DNA from: Malachius bipustulatus | Taxonomy: Eukaryota > Arthropoda > Insecta > Coleoptera > Melyridae | Reading direction: 5' to 3' | Length of the DNA: 64,000 nt | Assembly (NCBI GenBank): GCA_910589415.1 | Contig: OU342635.1 | Location: forward strand, 12,648,001 to 12,712,000 | In this document: one piece after another, positions 46,098 to 59,386 of the stretch | How the letters are laid out: each line of letters begins with the position of its first letter | How positions within the stretch are numbered: position 1 is the first letter of the stretch | Position numbers and translations under genes: made by a program | The notes under the pieces: generated by a model | Database searches by the model: none | What the model saw: the letters and a program-made list of their open reading frames with translations, nothing else | Told to the model about the DNA's origin: nothing

Positions 46098-46890
46098 CTA
46101 AAGTTCCTCTAGAGCCGAAAAATAGTCCGATAACTTCAATATTTTTAACTTGAAATTTGGATTTATAATGATTGTGGTATACCTAGTTGGCTCATAAATT
46201 TGACATTTTTCTAAGTGGACGTCCTCTGGTTGATTTTGGTGTTTTTCAAATCTTATTGTAGGGTCAATTATGAATCCTCTATCCAGTTTTCTATCTATTG
46301 CCAAAATGTCAATTCTTCTGATGCTGTCTTCAATGGATAATCCATATACTTCTTGGTGTACTTCATAACCTTTTTCCAGTAACGCATTCGCCAACAGTTC
46401 TCTTATATCGTTGTGCCTTTTGATTCGTAAAGTTTCTCCGTAATGACAATATCCTAACACATGTACAAGGGTTTCATACTCACTGCAATGTCTGCAGTGG
46501 TTTGTGTGGATACTGCGTCCGGGAATACTGCGAACTGCTGCTACATTGCATGTCATTTTAAGGCAATCTCTCCATTCTGAGCAGCTTACTTAAGCCATTC
46601 TTTTTATAAATCCAGTTGACTTAATTTAATTCTGACACTTTTTCTAGCCCTTCTAGTTCTGGTCATCCATAAGCCCCCATGGTGCAAACCTTTTGGCTGC
46701 GGTACTTTTTATTAGTGTTATATGTTTTGCCATTTGTTAGCCAATGATTTATTTTTGCATCTGAGTAAATCTTGAAGCCACTGGGAAAACGCTGGGAACA
46801 ATCACCTTGAACATTGAAAAAGAATTCGCCTGCTCCGCAATTTCTTCTTACCCATTCCCTTGAGACTTTTATTAGTGTGAAGTGTTTAGA
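46098..46890 (-). pseudogene. R2-like LINE C-terminal fragment with restriction-like endonuclease
   Basis: The 152-residue open part (46556-46098) begins MTCNVAAVRSIPGRS, has a Cys/His knuckle (HCRHCSEYETLVHVLGYC), then RHNDIRELLANALLEKGYEV and RRIDILAIDRKLDRGFIIDP-TIRFE. The order of a CCHC-type knuckle followed by an R(R/A)xDI…DPT.RFE block matches the C-terminal restriction-like endonuclease of R2-group non-LTR elements in insects. Upstream frames keep WVRRNCGAGEFFFNVQGDC and related pieces up to about 46890 with stops and a frameshift. RT is missing. R2 elements usually insert in 28S rDNA; no rDNA is seen here. Confidence 0.7.
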
Positions 46891-49800
46891 ATCTACAGTG
46901 GACTAATTTTGCATTCCACAATTCACTACTGCCCCACTCCAGCTAGATCATGGGTGTTTCTGTATTTTCTTATATTCTGTATAAAGAGGGGCGCACTATT
47001 TTTAATGGCTCAAGGGCGCCGAATATCTAAAGACGGCCCTGTCACCTTTTCTAATATGTTAAATCAACAACAAATTTGACCTGATCAGGACCTAAATAAT
47101 TTCGCCAGGAATTGAGGCACAACAGAACATCTAAATTGTTTTTACTTGAAAATGTAATAATTCTCTTTTGGAAGTAAAAAAAAAACAAACAGCCTGTGAT
47201 TTGATTTAAGTATTTACAAAAAAAGTGGCTTTCATATGAGAAAATTGACAGTTTTTTTTCACTTCCAAAAGACGCAAAACATTAAACTTTCAAAACCGTT
47301 TTGATAGGTCGAATTAGATAGATTTATTTTAGGTAGATACCTACCCACAAAATATTCTTTCTATCTATTAAAGAGAAAACAAGTTTTCTCTTTAATAGTA
47401 ATAATTAAGAAAAAAATTTTCTGCCATTTGGTTGACTATTTTTTTGACAAGCACTGTATATACCTTGCCATGATAATGGTGCTTTTAATATTATAGACTG
47501 CGTACCTACTCAGTAGCTTCTACTGTGATGTTATGTGGTATCATTGAGAAAACGGAATGCAATATGCAATGGTAATATAGGTACATGTAACTTTTAATTA
47601 GTTTCTTTTGTTTCATGAGTTCGAAACGTCGTGCTAGCAATTTGGAACGTAACTGCCTCTATGATGTTACTAATAATAATAATAGTTATTATTAATAATA
47701 ACCAATTAAGGTTAGGTATATGTTAAGCCCCAGATTTTGCAGATATCAACGTGAAGCAAAATTTGTTCCTGTAAACATAAACAAAAGATTCTAATTACAT
47801 TCGCAAGTAAGCGATAATAGAATTATTTATTAGTTCTCATAAAACAATATAATAAGACGCATTGTATTGGACTCTGCATGCATTTTATCTTATCTTCAAT
47901 CTAAACTGCACATAAAATACACAATTCCCAGATTAGTATTTCAGACACGTGATAAGATAAGAGTAACAATTGGACATAATATGCATAGGAAGGTACCCAT
48001 ACCTACAGGGTGATTATCACTTCCCGTTCTTTAGAAAATGTTTTATTTCCTGAAATTGTATCAAAATGAAGCCTGGCTAATATCGACTACTACTGCAACT
48101 ATCGTGTGATCCATAAAATTTTTCATCATTATAGTAGAATAATAAAATTAATAAAATGAAGCATGTCTGTCAGAAAAATACAAACAATTAAAAGGTGTGT
48201 AATTGAACTACCCAATCAATGATCTACAAATTATAGAACAATAAATAAAAATATGACTATTTGCATAGGGTAAAGAAACTAACCTGGAACAGTAACGACA
48301 TTTGCTGAATACGTGTAGTGCTGAGCTTATATTAATTTCAATTTGGCATTGGTTGTATTCCAAGGATGATGAACAATAGGTAACAAAAAGTTGGTTCTGC
48401 CTATATCGAATTAGTATGGAGATCACGGGTTCTGCCACCCGCGAGGGATGGCGATCTCGCGTGAGTCGTTGTTCAAAACAGTCAACTTCCACAACGAACA
48501 AATTATCTCAGAAACTCAGAATATTCTGTCTTTCTGAATGATGATAAAATAACTTTTCAATTTGAAGTTTCCGTTCGAATTTGAGTTCTTTAATTTCACT
48601 TTCAAGGCACAAACAATAACAGAATTTATGAAGAATGGTGGTCAAAAATGGCATGAATCATGAAAAAGTGGCACTTAAGGTGACAAATTTGGAAACACAA
48701 TAATTAACAAAGACGAAAAAATCAAAAGAGAAAGACTGTAGCTACCTTTTCGATAGCAATTAATTTTTGTCGTGTGCCATTGATGCAGTTTTTAGGATTG
48801 AGCGAAGTTTTTTTGCCCCTCATTTTCCGACACTTGTTTTGAAACATCCAAAGGGAGTTTCTCATCGTAAATGGCTGATTTTATAGAAAACGGTTCACGT
48901 TGCCAATTATGATCACAAGCACCTTTTGGCATTTTAAAAGGTGCTTTTAAAAATAAATGTCAATTTACCCAGTGTCGTAAATATTAGGGAAAAAAAACAC
49001 AAAACAACCCTAAAATCTCTGCCACTGGCATATAAAAATTTTTTGTCAGCACTAGAAAAATAGGTAATATCAATGATAAGATATGTACAAAAGTCGAATT
49101 CTGCGTACCTCAAACGATTTTTGAGATAATAATATAATCAAGAAATTGAAAAAAGTCTCTCGACAGGCTCTTGACAGCCTGTACCTAAAAAAGGTGGATT
49201 TATTTTTCATGATAGGAACTTTTTTCCTTACAATTGGCCAAGGAATCACCCCCTAAAATTGTTCGCACGTATTTAGTATAACCCTGTATAAGCGTACAAA
49301 CAAAATAATAATCTAACATTAATAATAAAACAATAATAAAGTCTCGAGAAGTATTAAAAATCAACAATAATTTTCCGAAAGTTATTAGATTATTAGAGCT
49401 TTTATAATACTGGCGTAAGTAAATTATTTTTAACATTCTATAAATTGCAGTATTTGCATTTTTAAATAACAACTCGTACCTATATAAATAATACCTACAC
49501 GTTCTTATAGTTTATTATGTTTGCATTGTTTTGTTAACCGAACTTTACCCCTTAGTATATTATTATTTACAAAATAGTTTCGCTATTTCGTAAAAAATCA
49601 ATGTCAAAACAATTCAATGCGTAGATACAACTACAGTAAGATTAATGGTGGAACTAAATTATTCAAGTCACCTCGGGTCAAAAATAATTTTGTTACGTTA
49701 AGAGTAAATACGTATAATTTACATAATCTATTGTAACAGAAAAAATAATAGCCAGGATCTACCTCATTTTGAGCTTGACAAAACTTTTGAAACTACTCAA

Positions 49801-51414
49801 AAAAATCGAACGATGCCCATAAAAAATTTGATGATTTATGTATAAATCTAGAAAACTACTTTCACGTATTTTAAGATTTCTAATAAATTTCTAGATTCCC
49901 TACAAAGTTAATAAATTTTTTGTAGGCTATATTGAACTTTAATTCAACCAAAAAGACAATCGGATTATTCCAATTATTTTATTAAAGGATAAACGTTTTC
50001 AGGGATACTACAGAACATCTCGAAGTCTTATTGTCTACACCTATTATTAGAAAACAGACTTTTGTTGTTTGTTTGTTTTTTTTTTCGAAATATAAAACAG
50101 GTAGATGCCTATACATAACATATAGGTACTAAACATTTAATAAAAAGGAAATATATTTAGTTATGTAAAACGTAAATTTAAAATTTAAATCGTCTGTAAC
50201 TATCTATTATAGGATATTTTTTTTCTCATTAAACATTTATGTAAAACCCAACAAAAGATAAATAACATTACAACGATGTATCACTTGACTCGTAACGTTT
50301 CTGGAATGATCTGTGAAAGACTACCCCGACAAGAGGTACGATGCCGAGCTAAATTTATCTGCTATGATGATAGTTAATTAAAATTCTTCTTTAAAAATTC
50401 CTCTGAAAATGTAAATAATTCCTCCCTGCAGCAGCTTTTAATTTTTTATTACTGTTAACGTTACGGCGCGATAAAATTCACTAAATTCCCTAAACTCTAA
50501 AGTGTGAAAACGGAGGGTTTACCTGCTTGATAAAAATCGAAATATTCCTTATTTCTACAGGAACTTTAAAATCCTAGATCTCTCAAGGAATATTGTTAAT
50601 ATTGTTATCAAAATTCTTTCTATTTTTTATTTAGAAGTAAATGGTTGTTAAGTTATGGTTATGTTCGTCAGTATGTATAACTTCAATTATTATATAACTC
50701 ACTTTTTTCTTAATTAACTTTTTTTAAACAATTATTAAATTAGCCAATTAGGTATCCATACTATGAAAAAAATTAAATTAGCTTGGTAGACTGACCGCAA
50801 AAGCATTGAAAACTATCCTCTCCGCCTTCCCCCTTCTGGCCAAACAGTGAGAAGATATATCAATATTGAAGCTTCTCGACATTACATCGATAATGTAACT
50901 GCAAACCTCGGGATTGTAAATATGTACTTTTATGACCTACTAACGTCGTGACCAAGAGTGATTAGGAGACGACTTGATGGTTCCACGGGATCTCCTGACT
51001 TCAACACGAAGGAAGAAAATTAAATTATTTGAAGGATTATCCGTTAGAAACTTTTGCCATGTTGACTATAAACATGTGAAAAGATTTTTTGAGGGTAATT
51101 CCTCGGCCCTATCGAAGGAAAAAAATCTTATTATCGTTGGTTTGCGTTTTGAGATACACAAAAATTTTCCAAGTTTTCTGACCATATCTCAGGAACCGTT
51201 AAATATACAGAACTCAGCTTTTGTACACATCTAATCATTGATATTAGATCCTTTTTCAATGCTTACCATAGGGTCGTTTTTAATTTTCAATAATAGTACA
51301 CGCAATCTACTTCATAATACAACCTGTAAAAAAAACCGGCTATATAAGTTTAACTTAATTATACAGGGTCTTCGAGGGATAATCGAGAATATAGAGAAGA
51401 ATAAAAATAAAAAA
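46891..51414. other. Intronic DNA, nothing coding recognised
   Basis: AT-rich sequence with solitary foldback-like ends near 48005 (CTACAGGGTGATTATCAC) and 49275-49285 (ACCCTGTATAAG). The block 48410-48490 is less AT-rich. Open frames such as 49200-49472 and 50974-51234 have no motifs. Confidence 0.4.
47365..47398. repeat. Perfect 16-bp-arm hairpin
   Basis: CTATTAAAGAGAAAAC, a 2-base loop (AA), then the exact reverse complement. No gene lies beside it, so it is not called a terminator. Confidence 0.85.
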
Positions 51415-51749
51415 TACAGGGTTAGTTATAGGTATTACAAAAAATGTGCACAATTAAGAATCAGAAACAAAATTTGGGATAGCTTCAGTCGTTGCTGAAA
51501 TATCCTGAAAAAACTGGATGAGTCGTCAAGAGCTTTCCATTTGACATTACAAAAATTTACAAAGCCAACTAGATCCTACAACAAATTATTAATTTATTTT
51601 CAAAAATAAAAAAGATATCGATAAAATAAGTAATTTTTCAGTTTTTTTCAGGATATTTCAGGAGCGACTGAAGTTGTTATCATGAATTTTGTTTCTGCTT
51701 CTTAATCTATCAAATTATAGACATTTTTTGTAGTATAACCAACCCTGTA
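51415..51749. mobile_element. Short foldback related to family F1
   Basis: TACAGGGTTAGTTATAGG at 51415 and TATAACCAACCCTGTA ending 51749 form the ends of a 335-bp palindrome. CTGAAATATCCTGAAAAAAC and GAGTCGTCAAGAGCT are shared with the F1 copies at 8676 and 54892. A partial extra end (TACAGGGTCTTCGAGGG) sits at 51362. Confidence 0.75.
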
Positions 51750-54230
51750 TTTTCTCTTCCTGCATGATTTCAATATTATTATGAGCCACAAAATAGTCAG
51801 CAGCAAGGAAACCTCACGCACCCATGCAACCCTTAAGTTGCGTTTTCATATGATAGCAAAATCGTGATAGTTACTGCCCTGAGAGTCGCTTTCTCAGAAA
51901 GGGTTTAGACGATGAATTGTGGTTTATAGATACTACCTACTATCATGATAGTATAAAGACTCATATAGGAATTATAATAACAAAATATTTTTTTCAAATT
52001 TTTTATGGATTCTCCTTTATGGCTTTCTAACCTGAAAGAGGCAGTAGCTCTTCTTCAGCTGCATTTGGCTGCTTGAGATTTTATAAATCTGGCAACTCTT
52101 TTACCACAGACAAGGAAAACGTTCATATTTTCTCAAGAAAAATTTAAAATATTAAAAGCAACGCCTGTCTTGATAAATTTGTCTATTTGTAATCTCAAGC
52201 GCGGTAGCACCTTTTCGCGCTTACACTCTCACGACAGTTGCTCCAAACTATCTCGTCGTTCGTGATAGTGTGATAGTTGCATTGCGAAAGCGTGAAAGTG
52301 ACTAAAATTCAACCAGTTTACAAGAGGCAAGTTGTCATGAGAGCAACTCCACAATGAACCATCATCATGAAAACGGGTCTTAAAATCTCCGTCACTATCA
52401 TGAAAAAAATCGCATTGACCATCCAAAAGTAGCTAAAATCAATTCTGTAGTTCTGTATCTACAGAATCAGTGTCTGCAAAAAAAGAATTCTTTATCCCAA
52501 ACGGTTCCTGCCTGTTACATCGTAAGAAACTGGGAAAAAACATTTCTTTGTGTCAAAAAATTTCTTCAAATAAGCCAAGAAATCAACCTGTGAAATGTTT
52601 CTCACACATTTAGAATAGCCCCTGCGTACATTATTTTTTTGGACGTGTCTCCGCTTCCGGCAACATTTCCCGTAAAATAAGGTTACTGCAGCCCCATGAT
52701 ACTGCAGCCGGCAATGCTTTAATGGTCGCGATTCTACTGTTAAAAAACTGACAAGGGAGGGGGTGTACTCCTTGGGAGGGGGAGAGTAAACAAGAAAAAA
52801 AATTTGACTCGTATATGAAATTGCCTACCAGATGTGGAGTGGTCGTTTGTCAATTTATTGGTGACTGGTGACTTTTTGATGAGAAATACCAAAAAGAGTA
52901 TTAAAAAAAATGCAACCATGAAAAATAATTTTCCTAAAAAACGAGAAATATAAAACAGAAAAAAAAACGAAAAGGAAACAATGAAATCTTGAGATAAAAA
53001 AAGTAGATAAATAAGGATGCAGCCAGTTGTAATAAGTAGTATGGTAGGAAGGGGTCGTGCACCTTAAAGCGACTAGGCCATCGAGGACTCTTTTTTTTCC
53101 ACGTTCCCAATCCATGGTAGGACACTGGAACCTTCCCGAGTTTATAATAAAGGCCAGAAGGTCTTTCCATGGGATGGAGTCAGGAAAGAGTACAGGTCAT
53201 GACTTTGACTCTTTGGGAGTCCGAAGCAAAACCTTCAGAAATTCTTTAAAAAAGTTCATTTGGTGTTCACAGCGGAGAAATTTTTTTTTTGCAGTCAATA
53301 AAGTTGCTGTCAATCGTTAACAAAGTCCCACACCAACGCAACAAAAATAATTTTCTTTAAAAAGGCAAAAAATTATAATATTATTATCCATTTCTTAGTA
53401 GAAATTAAGAGGGTTGGTCTTTTCTGCTTATGGAGAAATGTGTCCGTATGTAGGGTCTACCTAACTAAACAATAAAATAATATTACAACTTGAAAATAAT
53501 CAGCCATATTTCCTCTGCTATCTAGGGAGATAACAAGCTCGCTCAAATTGAGGAGAAACTAGAAAACTCGAAACAAATTTCGCTTAATAAACACCCAATC
53601 GTGCATCGTTGCAGGGTACGGTGGCACTGGCACCATGTGATTGCGCCATTATTATACTACACTGCCCGGCGTTGCACGTTCCAGGTGATAACACAATAAC
53701 AGAACAAACACAATCGTATTCCAGTGTCGTATGAATGTGTGCTTAGGGTACAACTCGGAAATGACAAACTACACAAACACTCACAAATAAATACCTATTC
53801 AGGTGTACCCAACAAAGACCGGTTTTCTCAAAGCTGAGCTAAGCTATTCAGTTCAAAGCAAAAGCATACTTAGGTAGGTATATAAAGTCGTCACGAATGT
53901 CTCTAAATAAATTACCTCAGGTAATTAAGCTACCGAAATCTATTCAAAACGACGTGTTAATTCTCTTACTCACATTTTGTCGTTAAACGTAAAGTGAGAA
54001 TTCCTTTATTTTAATTAGAAATTAAAAATACACCGACACCGCGACATAGGCCGGTTCAATAGGTAGGTACGCAGGTACCTATAAGTCCGATATTAAACGT
54101 GAGAACGTTATATTAAAGTGGTAAAAAATCCTTTCATTAGGCGATTACAACTAATGATTTTCGAACCACCTATAGAAAAACTATCTACTTATACCAATAA
54201 ATTGTAAATGTGTAACTAAAAATAACTCAC
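51750..54230. other. Intronic DNA
   Basis: Imperfect repeats of ACTATCATGA and related words lie near 51940-52400. No coding sequence was recognised. The frames at 52855-53320 on both strands have no family motif. The right end is the donor side of the 49-nt CELF exon. Confidence 0.4.
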
Positions 54231-54279
54231 CGTTTCTATTTTCACTGTCCGCAGGTTTCATCTGTATAGGATGATGCAT
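54231..54279 (-). CDS. CELF/Bruno-family exon: RRM1-RRM2 junction (49 nt)
   Basis: A 49-nt exon on the minus strand lies between a TTTCAG acceptor and a GTGAGT donor. It encodes MHHPIQMKPADSENRN plus one base. HHPIQMKPADSE is the conserved end of RRM1 and the start of the short linker to RRM2 in CELF1/2-type proteins. Phase is consistent on both sides: the 83-nt exon ends on a complete codon (…LNG), and the trailing G completes GAA with the first two bases of the exon at 2787, giving …NRN-ERKLFVG. The exon is too short to be found as an ORF and was recognised from its peptide and splice sites. The intron that follows is about 51.4 kb. Confidence 0.95.
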
Positions 54280-54891
54280 CTGAAATGAACCAAAACATAG
54301 ATTGATTGCTATATTGGAAAGTACCTATATATCTATGCAAAAAGTGTATGAATGAAACGTTTGAACATTGGTAGACATTAAAGAGTAGTAACAACTTGGC
54401 TACAGTCATAAGTTTGCAATCAAATCAGTTTTATTTTATTATGTACCATGAACATTTTATGATTATGAAATATACAACGAAAAGCATTATCCATTATCCA
54501 TGTTGCCTGGTAGGCAACACTTTAACCAGCGCAAGTGATTTGCTGCGAGTTTCAGTTCATGTCTGCTATCCAGTGAACTAATATACAATGACTAACAAAT
54601 AAATAAAACAATAATTAAACAATACAGCTCAGAAGAGGAATAATCTTCTCCATTGTGGTCCAGTCAAATGAAGATTTTGTATTGAGTCATGTTGTTCCAA
54701 AAGTTTTGTCATGTATAAAAGCTAACCTAGGGGGTTCCCTGAATAACGTCCCATCGATTTCAGGCGTCCGGGGAGGTGGGGGCTCAAAGATTCCTACTTT
54801 CAGTTTTTGGCGTTGCACAGAAAATTTAGATTTATAAAAATTATAGAGAAATCAAATTCCCCACAAAATTAATTTCCACATTTATCTATTA

Positions 54892-55885
54892 CACAGGGTG
54901 CACCATATGTATCCTTCTCTATAATATTGCTATCTCCTGAACGCTAAGAGATATAGGGTCGGTTAAATTAGAGAAAAGATGCGCAGTTTTGTGGCCATCT
55001 CGAATTCGTCAAAACATGCAAGATATCTGTGACCGTTCCTGAAATATCCTGAAAAAACTGAAAAATCGAGATTTCTTATTTTCGTCATATCTTTTTTATT
55101 ATTGGAAATTAATAAATAATTTTTTGTAGGCTTACATAAGCCGTTAAGAGCTATTCATCTGACATTTAAAAAATTTCCAAGGCCTACTAGATCCAAGAGT
55201 TTTCACAGTCAACTTTCTTTTTCTTATGGCCGCCATATTATTTTTTTATGTCGTTCGATATGAAAAAAATAATGGAAACCAAAAATTAATAAACTTAAAA
55301 ATTTTTTTTTAAAATGTTTATTCTTCTTTTGAAAAAAATTGTCGAAAAACGTCAACATTTGTAAAATATGCCAAAATAGTGCTTGCCTTATGGTTTTTTA
55401 ATTTATCTATGAAATTCGGTCTAAAAATGTGTCTTTTTTGTGAAGAAAAAAGAAGAATAAAATTTTTTTAAATTTATTTTTTGAAGTTTAACAATTTTTA
55501 GTTTTTATGTCTTTTTTTCCGAACAACATAAAAAAACAATATGGTGGAGATAAGAAAAACGAAAGTTGACTGTGAAAACTCTTGGATCTAGTCGGCTTTG
55601 AAAATTTTTGAAATGTCAAATGAGTAGCTCTTGACGACTTATGTAAGCCCACAAAAAAATTATTCATTAATACTCCAATAATAAGAAAGATATGGAAAAA
55701 ATAAGAAATTTCGATTTTTTATTTTTTTCAGGATATTTCAGGAACGGTCACAGATATCTTGTATGTCTCGACGGAATCGAGATGGCCACAAAATTGCTTT
55801 CCTTTGTACTTGTTTAACCGACCCTGTATCTGTTAGCGTAAGGAGATAGCAATATAGAGAAGGATATATGGTGCGCACTCTGTAT
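54892..55885. mobile_element. Foldback family F1, copy 2
   Basis: ACAGGGTGCACCATATGTAT at the left is mirrored by GGATATATGGTGCGCACTCTGT at the right, with inner blocks matching 8676-9680 throughout (ATGGCCATCTCGAATTCGTC, TTTTTCAGGATATTTCAGGA). It lies in the intron between the 83-nt and 49-nt CELF exons. Divergence from copy 1 is modest by eye. Confidence 0.88.
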
Positions 55886-57370
55886 GTTACCGCCTCAGAA
55901 CTCTCAATAGGAAAAAGGCTAAAATGAGATATCCTAAAAAAGATTGTAACGCCTCATACGTTTTTCGTTCAACTTATTTTATCCACAATTTCATAAAATT
56001 TTACAATTTTATAACATTATTGTTTCAAATTTTTGTTGGGTGAATTTCGGAAAACTGTAAAAAGGGGAACTTTAACGCCTCCACCACGCAGAATCACGTC
56101 CTCTGAAATTGATGGGAGCTCGGCGTTGTTGCTATAAATTGCTGATGAAACTTTTGAAACTAAATAAACGACTTTAAACGCAGCAAAACCAATTTTTTTG
56201 GTCTAATTTGAATGAACTATTTATAGTCAGATATAGTCAGATTTAATGTCACTATTCCAAACTCTCCCAATACAAATCTTTGCTGGGCAAACTATTTTCG
56301 CTATTATTGGATTAAAACGCTATTTTCGTATGAATGAAAAAGTCTACTAGAGCTTTGTAAATGTGCATGTTTGCTACGGAAAGAATATTTGTCAAGTAAA
56401 TAGGATTACTCTCACGTCGTTGGAACCGAGAGTTTCAATTAATTTATTGGAAGCTCGTGTGGCTTCTTGTTTGCACTTTCAGAGTGATTTAAGGATCAAT
56501 CAGTATCAAAGCAAAGCAGAAGGAGTTCATAAGATTCTCAACTAGGTAGGCAAATTCTAATAAAGAAATGAGATTAAATATTCCACGTCCCAATCAAAAA
56601 TGGTAGGTTTTGTAGAAAATCTACAGAATTGGTGGTAAACAATATTCCGGTACATTGTCGAATGTCATGATTTATATTGTGTATTGTTGATTATGTGAAT
56701 GTCTGTTGATTTCTATATCTTCAAGAAAATTTCAAATAATGACAACTAACAATAAGAGTGATTGATCCAATTTCTCATTCTTTAGTGGATCGAGCTTGTA
56801 AAAAAAGCGGATGTTTATTGGGTTGTCTACCTACAACACCTTTGTAGTGCAAGAAGTGAGAAATTTTCATTAGCATTCATCAGTAGTAGCAGTAGCCCCC
56901 ATAGGACGCCACTTTATATTCGAGATTATTAGTTTAAGTAATAATCCATAATTTGATGATTTGTAAAATTTGGTTGATTTCAAAAATTAAGAAAAAATAT
57001 AGCAGGTAGCTGTTTAAAAAGATAAGCTGCATTATATGGTAACCGTTACAACGTAAAAACAGAAAAAAACAGATGGCCTTTTATTTTTTCAAGGGATCTT
57101 ACACGGCACATCAGTCTCGAATCAATCGCCATTATATTTTCAGGTCTCGCATGATAATTCATATTCTAAGACAGATTTATTCATTACCCGATTTACACTC
57201 TTTTTTTATGTCAAAAATTTGTTAAGGAATGTGCAGATTCAAAAAACATCATCAACTAATAGTTTTTCAAAAACTTACCTATGTAGGTACAGTTATGACC
57301 TACATAGGCAATATTACCAGATTAATTTTATCTTGATGGTTTGTATTTTTGGAGCAAAAAGAAAAAAATA
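55886..57370. other. Intronic DNA, nothing recognised
   Basis: AT-rich and non-coding. The open frame at 56363-56545 has no motif. Confidence 0.4.
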
Positions 57371-57897
57371 TACAGGGTGTTAAGAAAATGACGGATAAAC
57401 TCTTCAGTACATTGTAGGGGACACTCAGTAGAGTACGGGAAAAATAACTATAAAAAATCCAGAGCTACATTTTAAAAGATATAAGCAAAATATCGAACAA
57501 TAAATTTGGCAACGTTTAACACGATAACAGTTGGTATTTGGTAATTTCGTCTAATTTCTAACAATGTAGGTAGTCAAGGTATCAAAACTGTTGTTGCCAA
57601 ATGCTTTTTTTCAGCATCTTCGAAAAGAAAAAAAAATCTTATTAAATTTTCCAAGCCAGTATAATACATCTTAAGCAATTTTTTTAATTGATAACGATTA
57701 AAGTACCCTTTTTATATCTGTAAAATCATTTAGTTTTTGCAAATACTGAAAAACAAAGCTAGTAAAATGGTAACTTTGGCATTTTTTATCTCACCAAATT
57801 GAAGACCAGAATTTTTTAAATTACTTTTCCTGTACTCTACTGAGTGTCCCCTACAATGTACTGAAGAGTTTATCCGTCATTTTCTTAACACCCTGTA
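57371..57897. mobile_element. Foldback element (TACAGGGTGTTAAG ends)
   Basis: TACAGGGTGTTAAGAAAATG at 57371 is mirrored by CATTTTCTTAACACCCTGTA-type sequence ending 57897. The outer ~70 bp (GTACATTGTAGGGGACACTC) match perfectly or nearly so; the inner parts are looser. TATA sits on both sides. Non-coding. Confidence 0.85.
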
Positions 57898-59386
57898 TAT
57901 GTACGTAATTTTTTCTGTATTTTCATTCTGTGGTCACAAAATGTAATTCTTGTAGCAGGCTAAATCTATAGATTCAATAAATTTATGGATGAAATTATGT
58001 ATCCCGGTAAATATCGATTGAATAAAAAAAGTATGTAGGTACTACCTATTACAAAAACTGTTGTTTCAGCAACTTTTGTTTTAAACTTTTTTCGAAATTT
58101 CATATTGCTCAAAACTTAAAAATTTTTAAAAATTACAATTTTTGGGGTGGAAACTTATTTTTACATTTTACAACAAAACTGTCAATCAAGATGTATGAAG
58201 TGTAGGCTATGACAAAAGTTGCAGCTCTTGAGTTTTTCTACAACAAACGTATCTTCAATTTTTTTTTTGCATACTTGGTACGGATGTTATAGAGGGGGAA
58301 AAACTCGATCAGCGCCAATATTCTGCAATTTTTTTTTTAATCTATGCTCATAACTAATTAAATTCAAGTTTTTTTTTTGAAAACATGCATATTCTAGAGA
58401 AAAAATCAACTACAATTTTTGTCCCGTCCACTTTTCAACCCGACCGTTTTGTTGTAAAGTCGAAAAAGTCGTTTCCGCATCCTCTAAGTGTAATGTCCGA
58501 GAAATCTTTTGAACAATGAGAAATTAAAAATAAATTCAAGACAGAAGCTGGTGGATACATCGTCTATTAATTTTTGTAAAGGTACTTTTTTACGTACAAA
58601 CGATATTTATCGAGATTCATCCCTTAAATTCAAGATAGCGGCCACTCCTTACGGAATCCGAGGGGGAAAACTTGTCTGGAGTGTTCTAGTATAGAGGCCC
58701 CTATCTACCATTAAAATTTAGTTAAACTTTTAATTAACGCAATTTTAAATCCTTGTTTTGATTCTAGGTAAGTATTTGACTGGACTAATAATTCTAGACC
58801 CCTCATATCCCCATAAATATTTTTTTCGAAAAACTCTGATGAGCCTGCCACTGGTTTAATCATCCAATTTTTGAAATTCTTGAGTTTTTGAAATTTTATT
58901 TTGGTGTTTATAAGATATTTTGGGACTTTGGCTTTAAAATCAGTAATAGGTACTTGACAGAAGTTTAGATAAAATTTAGTTTTCAATTTTAAAACATGGA
59001 TAGTTGTATTTCCGATTTTCCTATTTAAAATCGTTACCTAATAAAAATTCTAGTTGAAATTTGGCTATAAAAATCATTAATACTCAACAAGATTCGATGA
59101 GCAGATTTATTTTAAATCCCTAATATTAATTCCAAAAATTTAAATTTGGCAATAAAATCGTAAATCCTTGACAGGTTTCGATAACGTTACAGAGGCGTTT
59201 CAAGAGATGGTGTGCCCAGGATTCTTCTAAAAAGATTTCTGTTCAAATATACAGTTCATCAAACTTCATAAAAAAAATTGGTTGCTGTAATAAAAAACAT
59301 TTTACAGGGTAACTTAATAACAAATGGGTCACACTGTAGACAAAATGATGAATTTCATTAATAAATAGGAAAAAAATTATATTTAC
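57898..59386. other. Intronic DNA with a repeat-like stretch
   Basis: The stretch 58060-58700 (AAGATAGCGGCC, GAGGGGGAAAAACTCG) has the same style as the unclassified insertions at 20.4 and 36.6 kb, but I found no clear alignment. No gene was recognised. ACAGGGTAACTTAATAAC near 59305 is a lone foldback-like end. Confidence 0.35.

Noticed and set aside
52855..53320. Overlapping frames on both strands near 53 kb, in the intron next to the 49-nt exon
   Set aside because: No conserved residues, and no splice-consistent link to the CELF frame.
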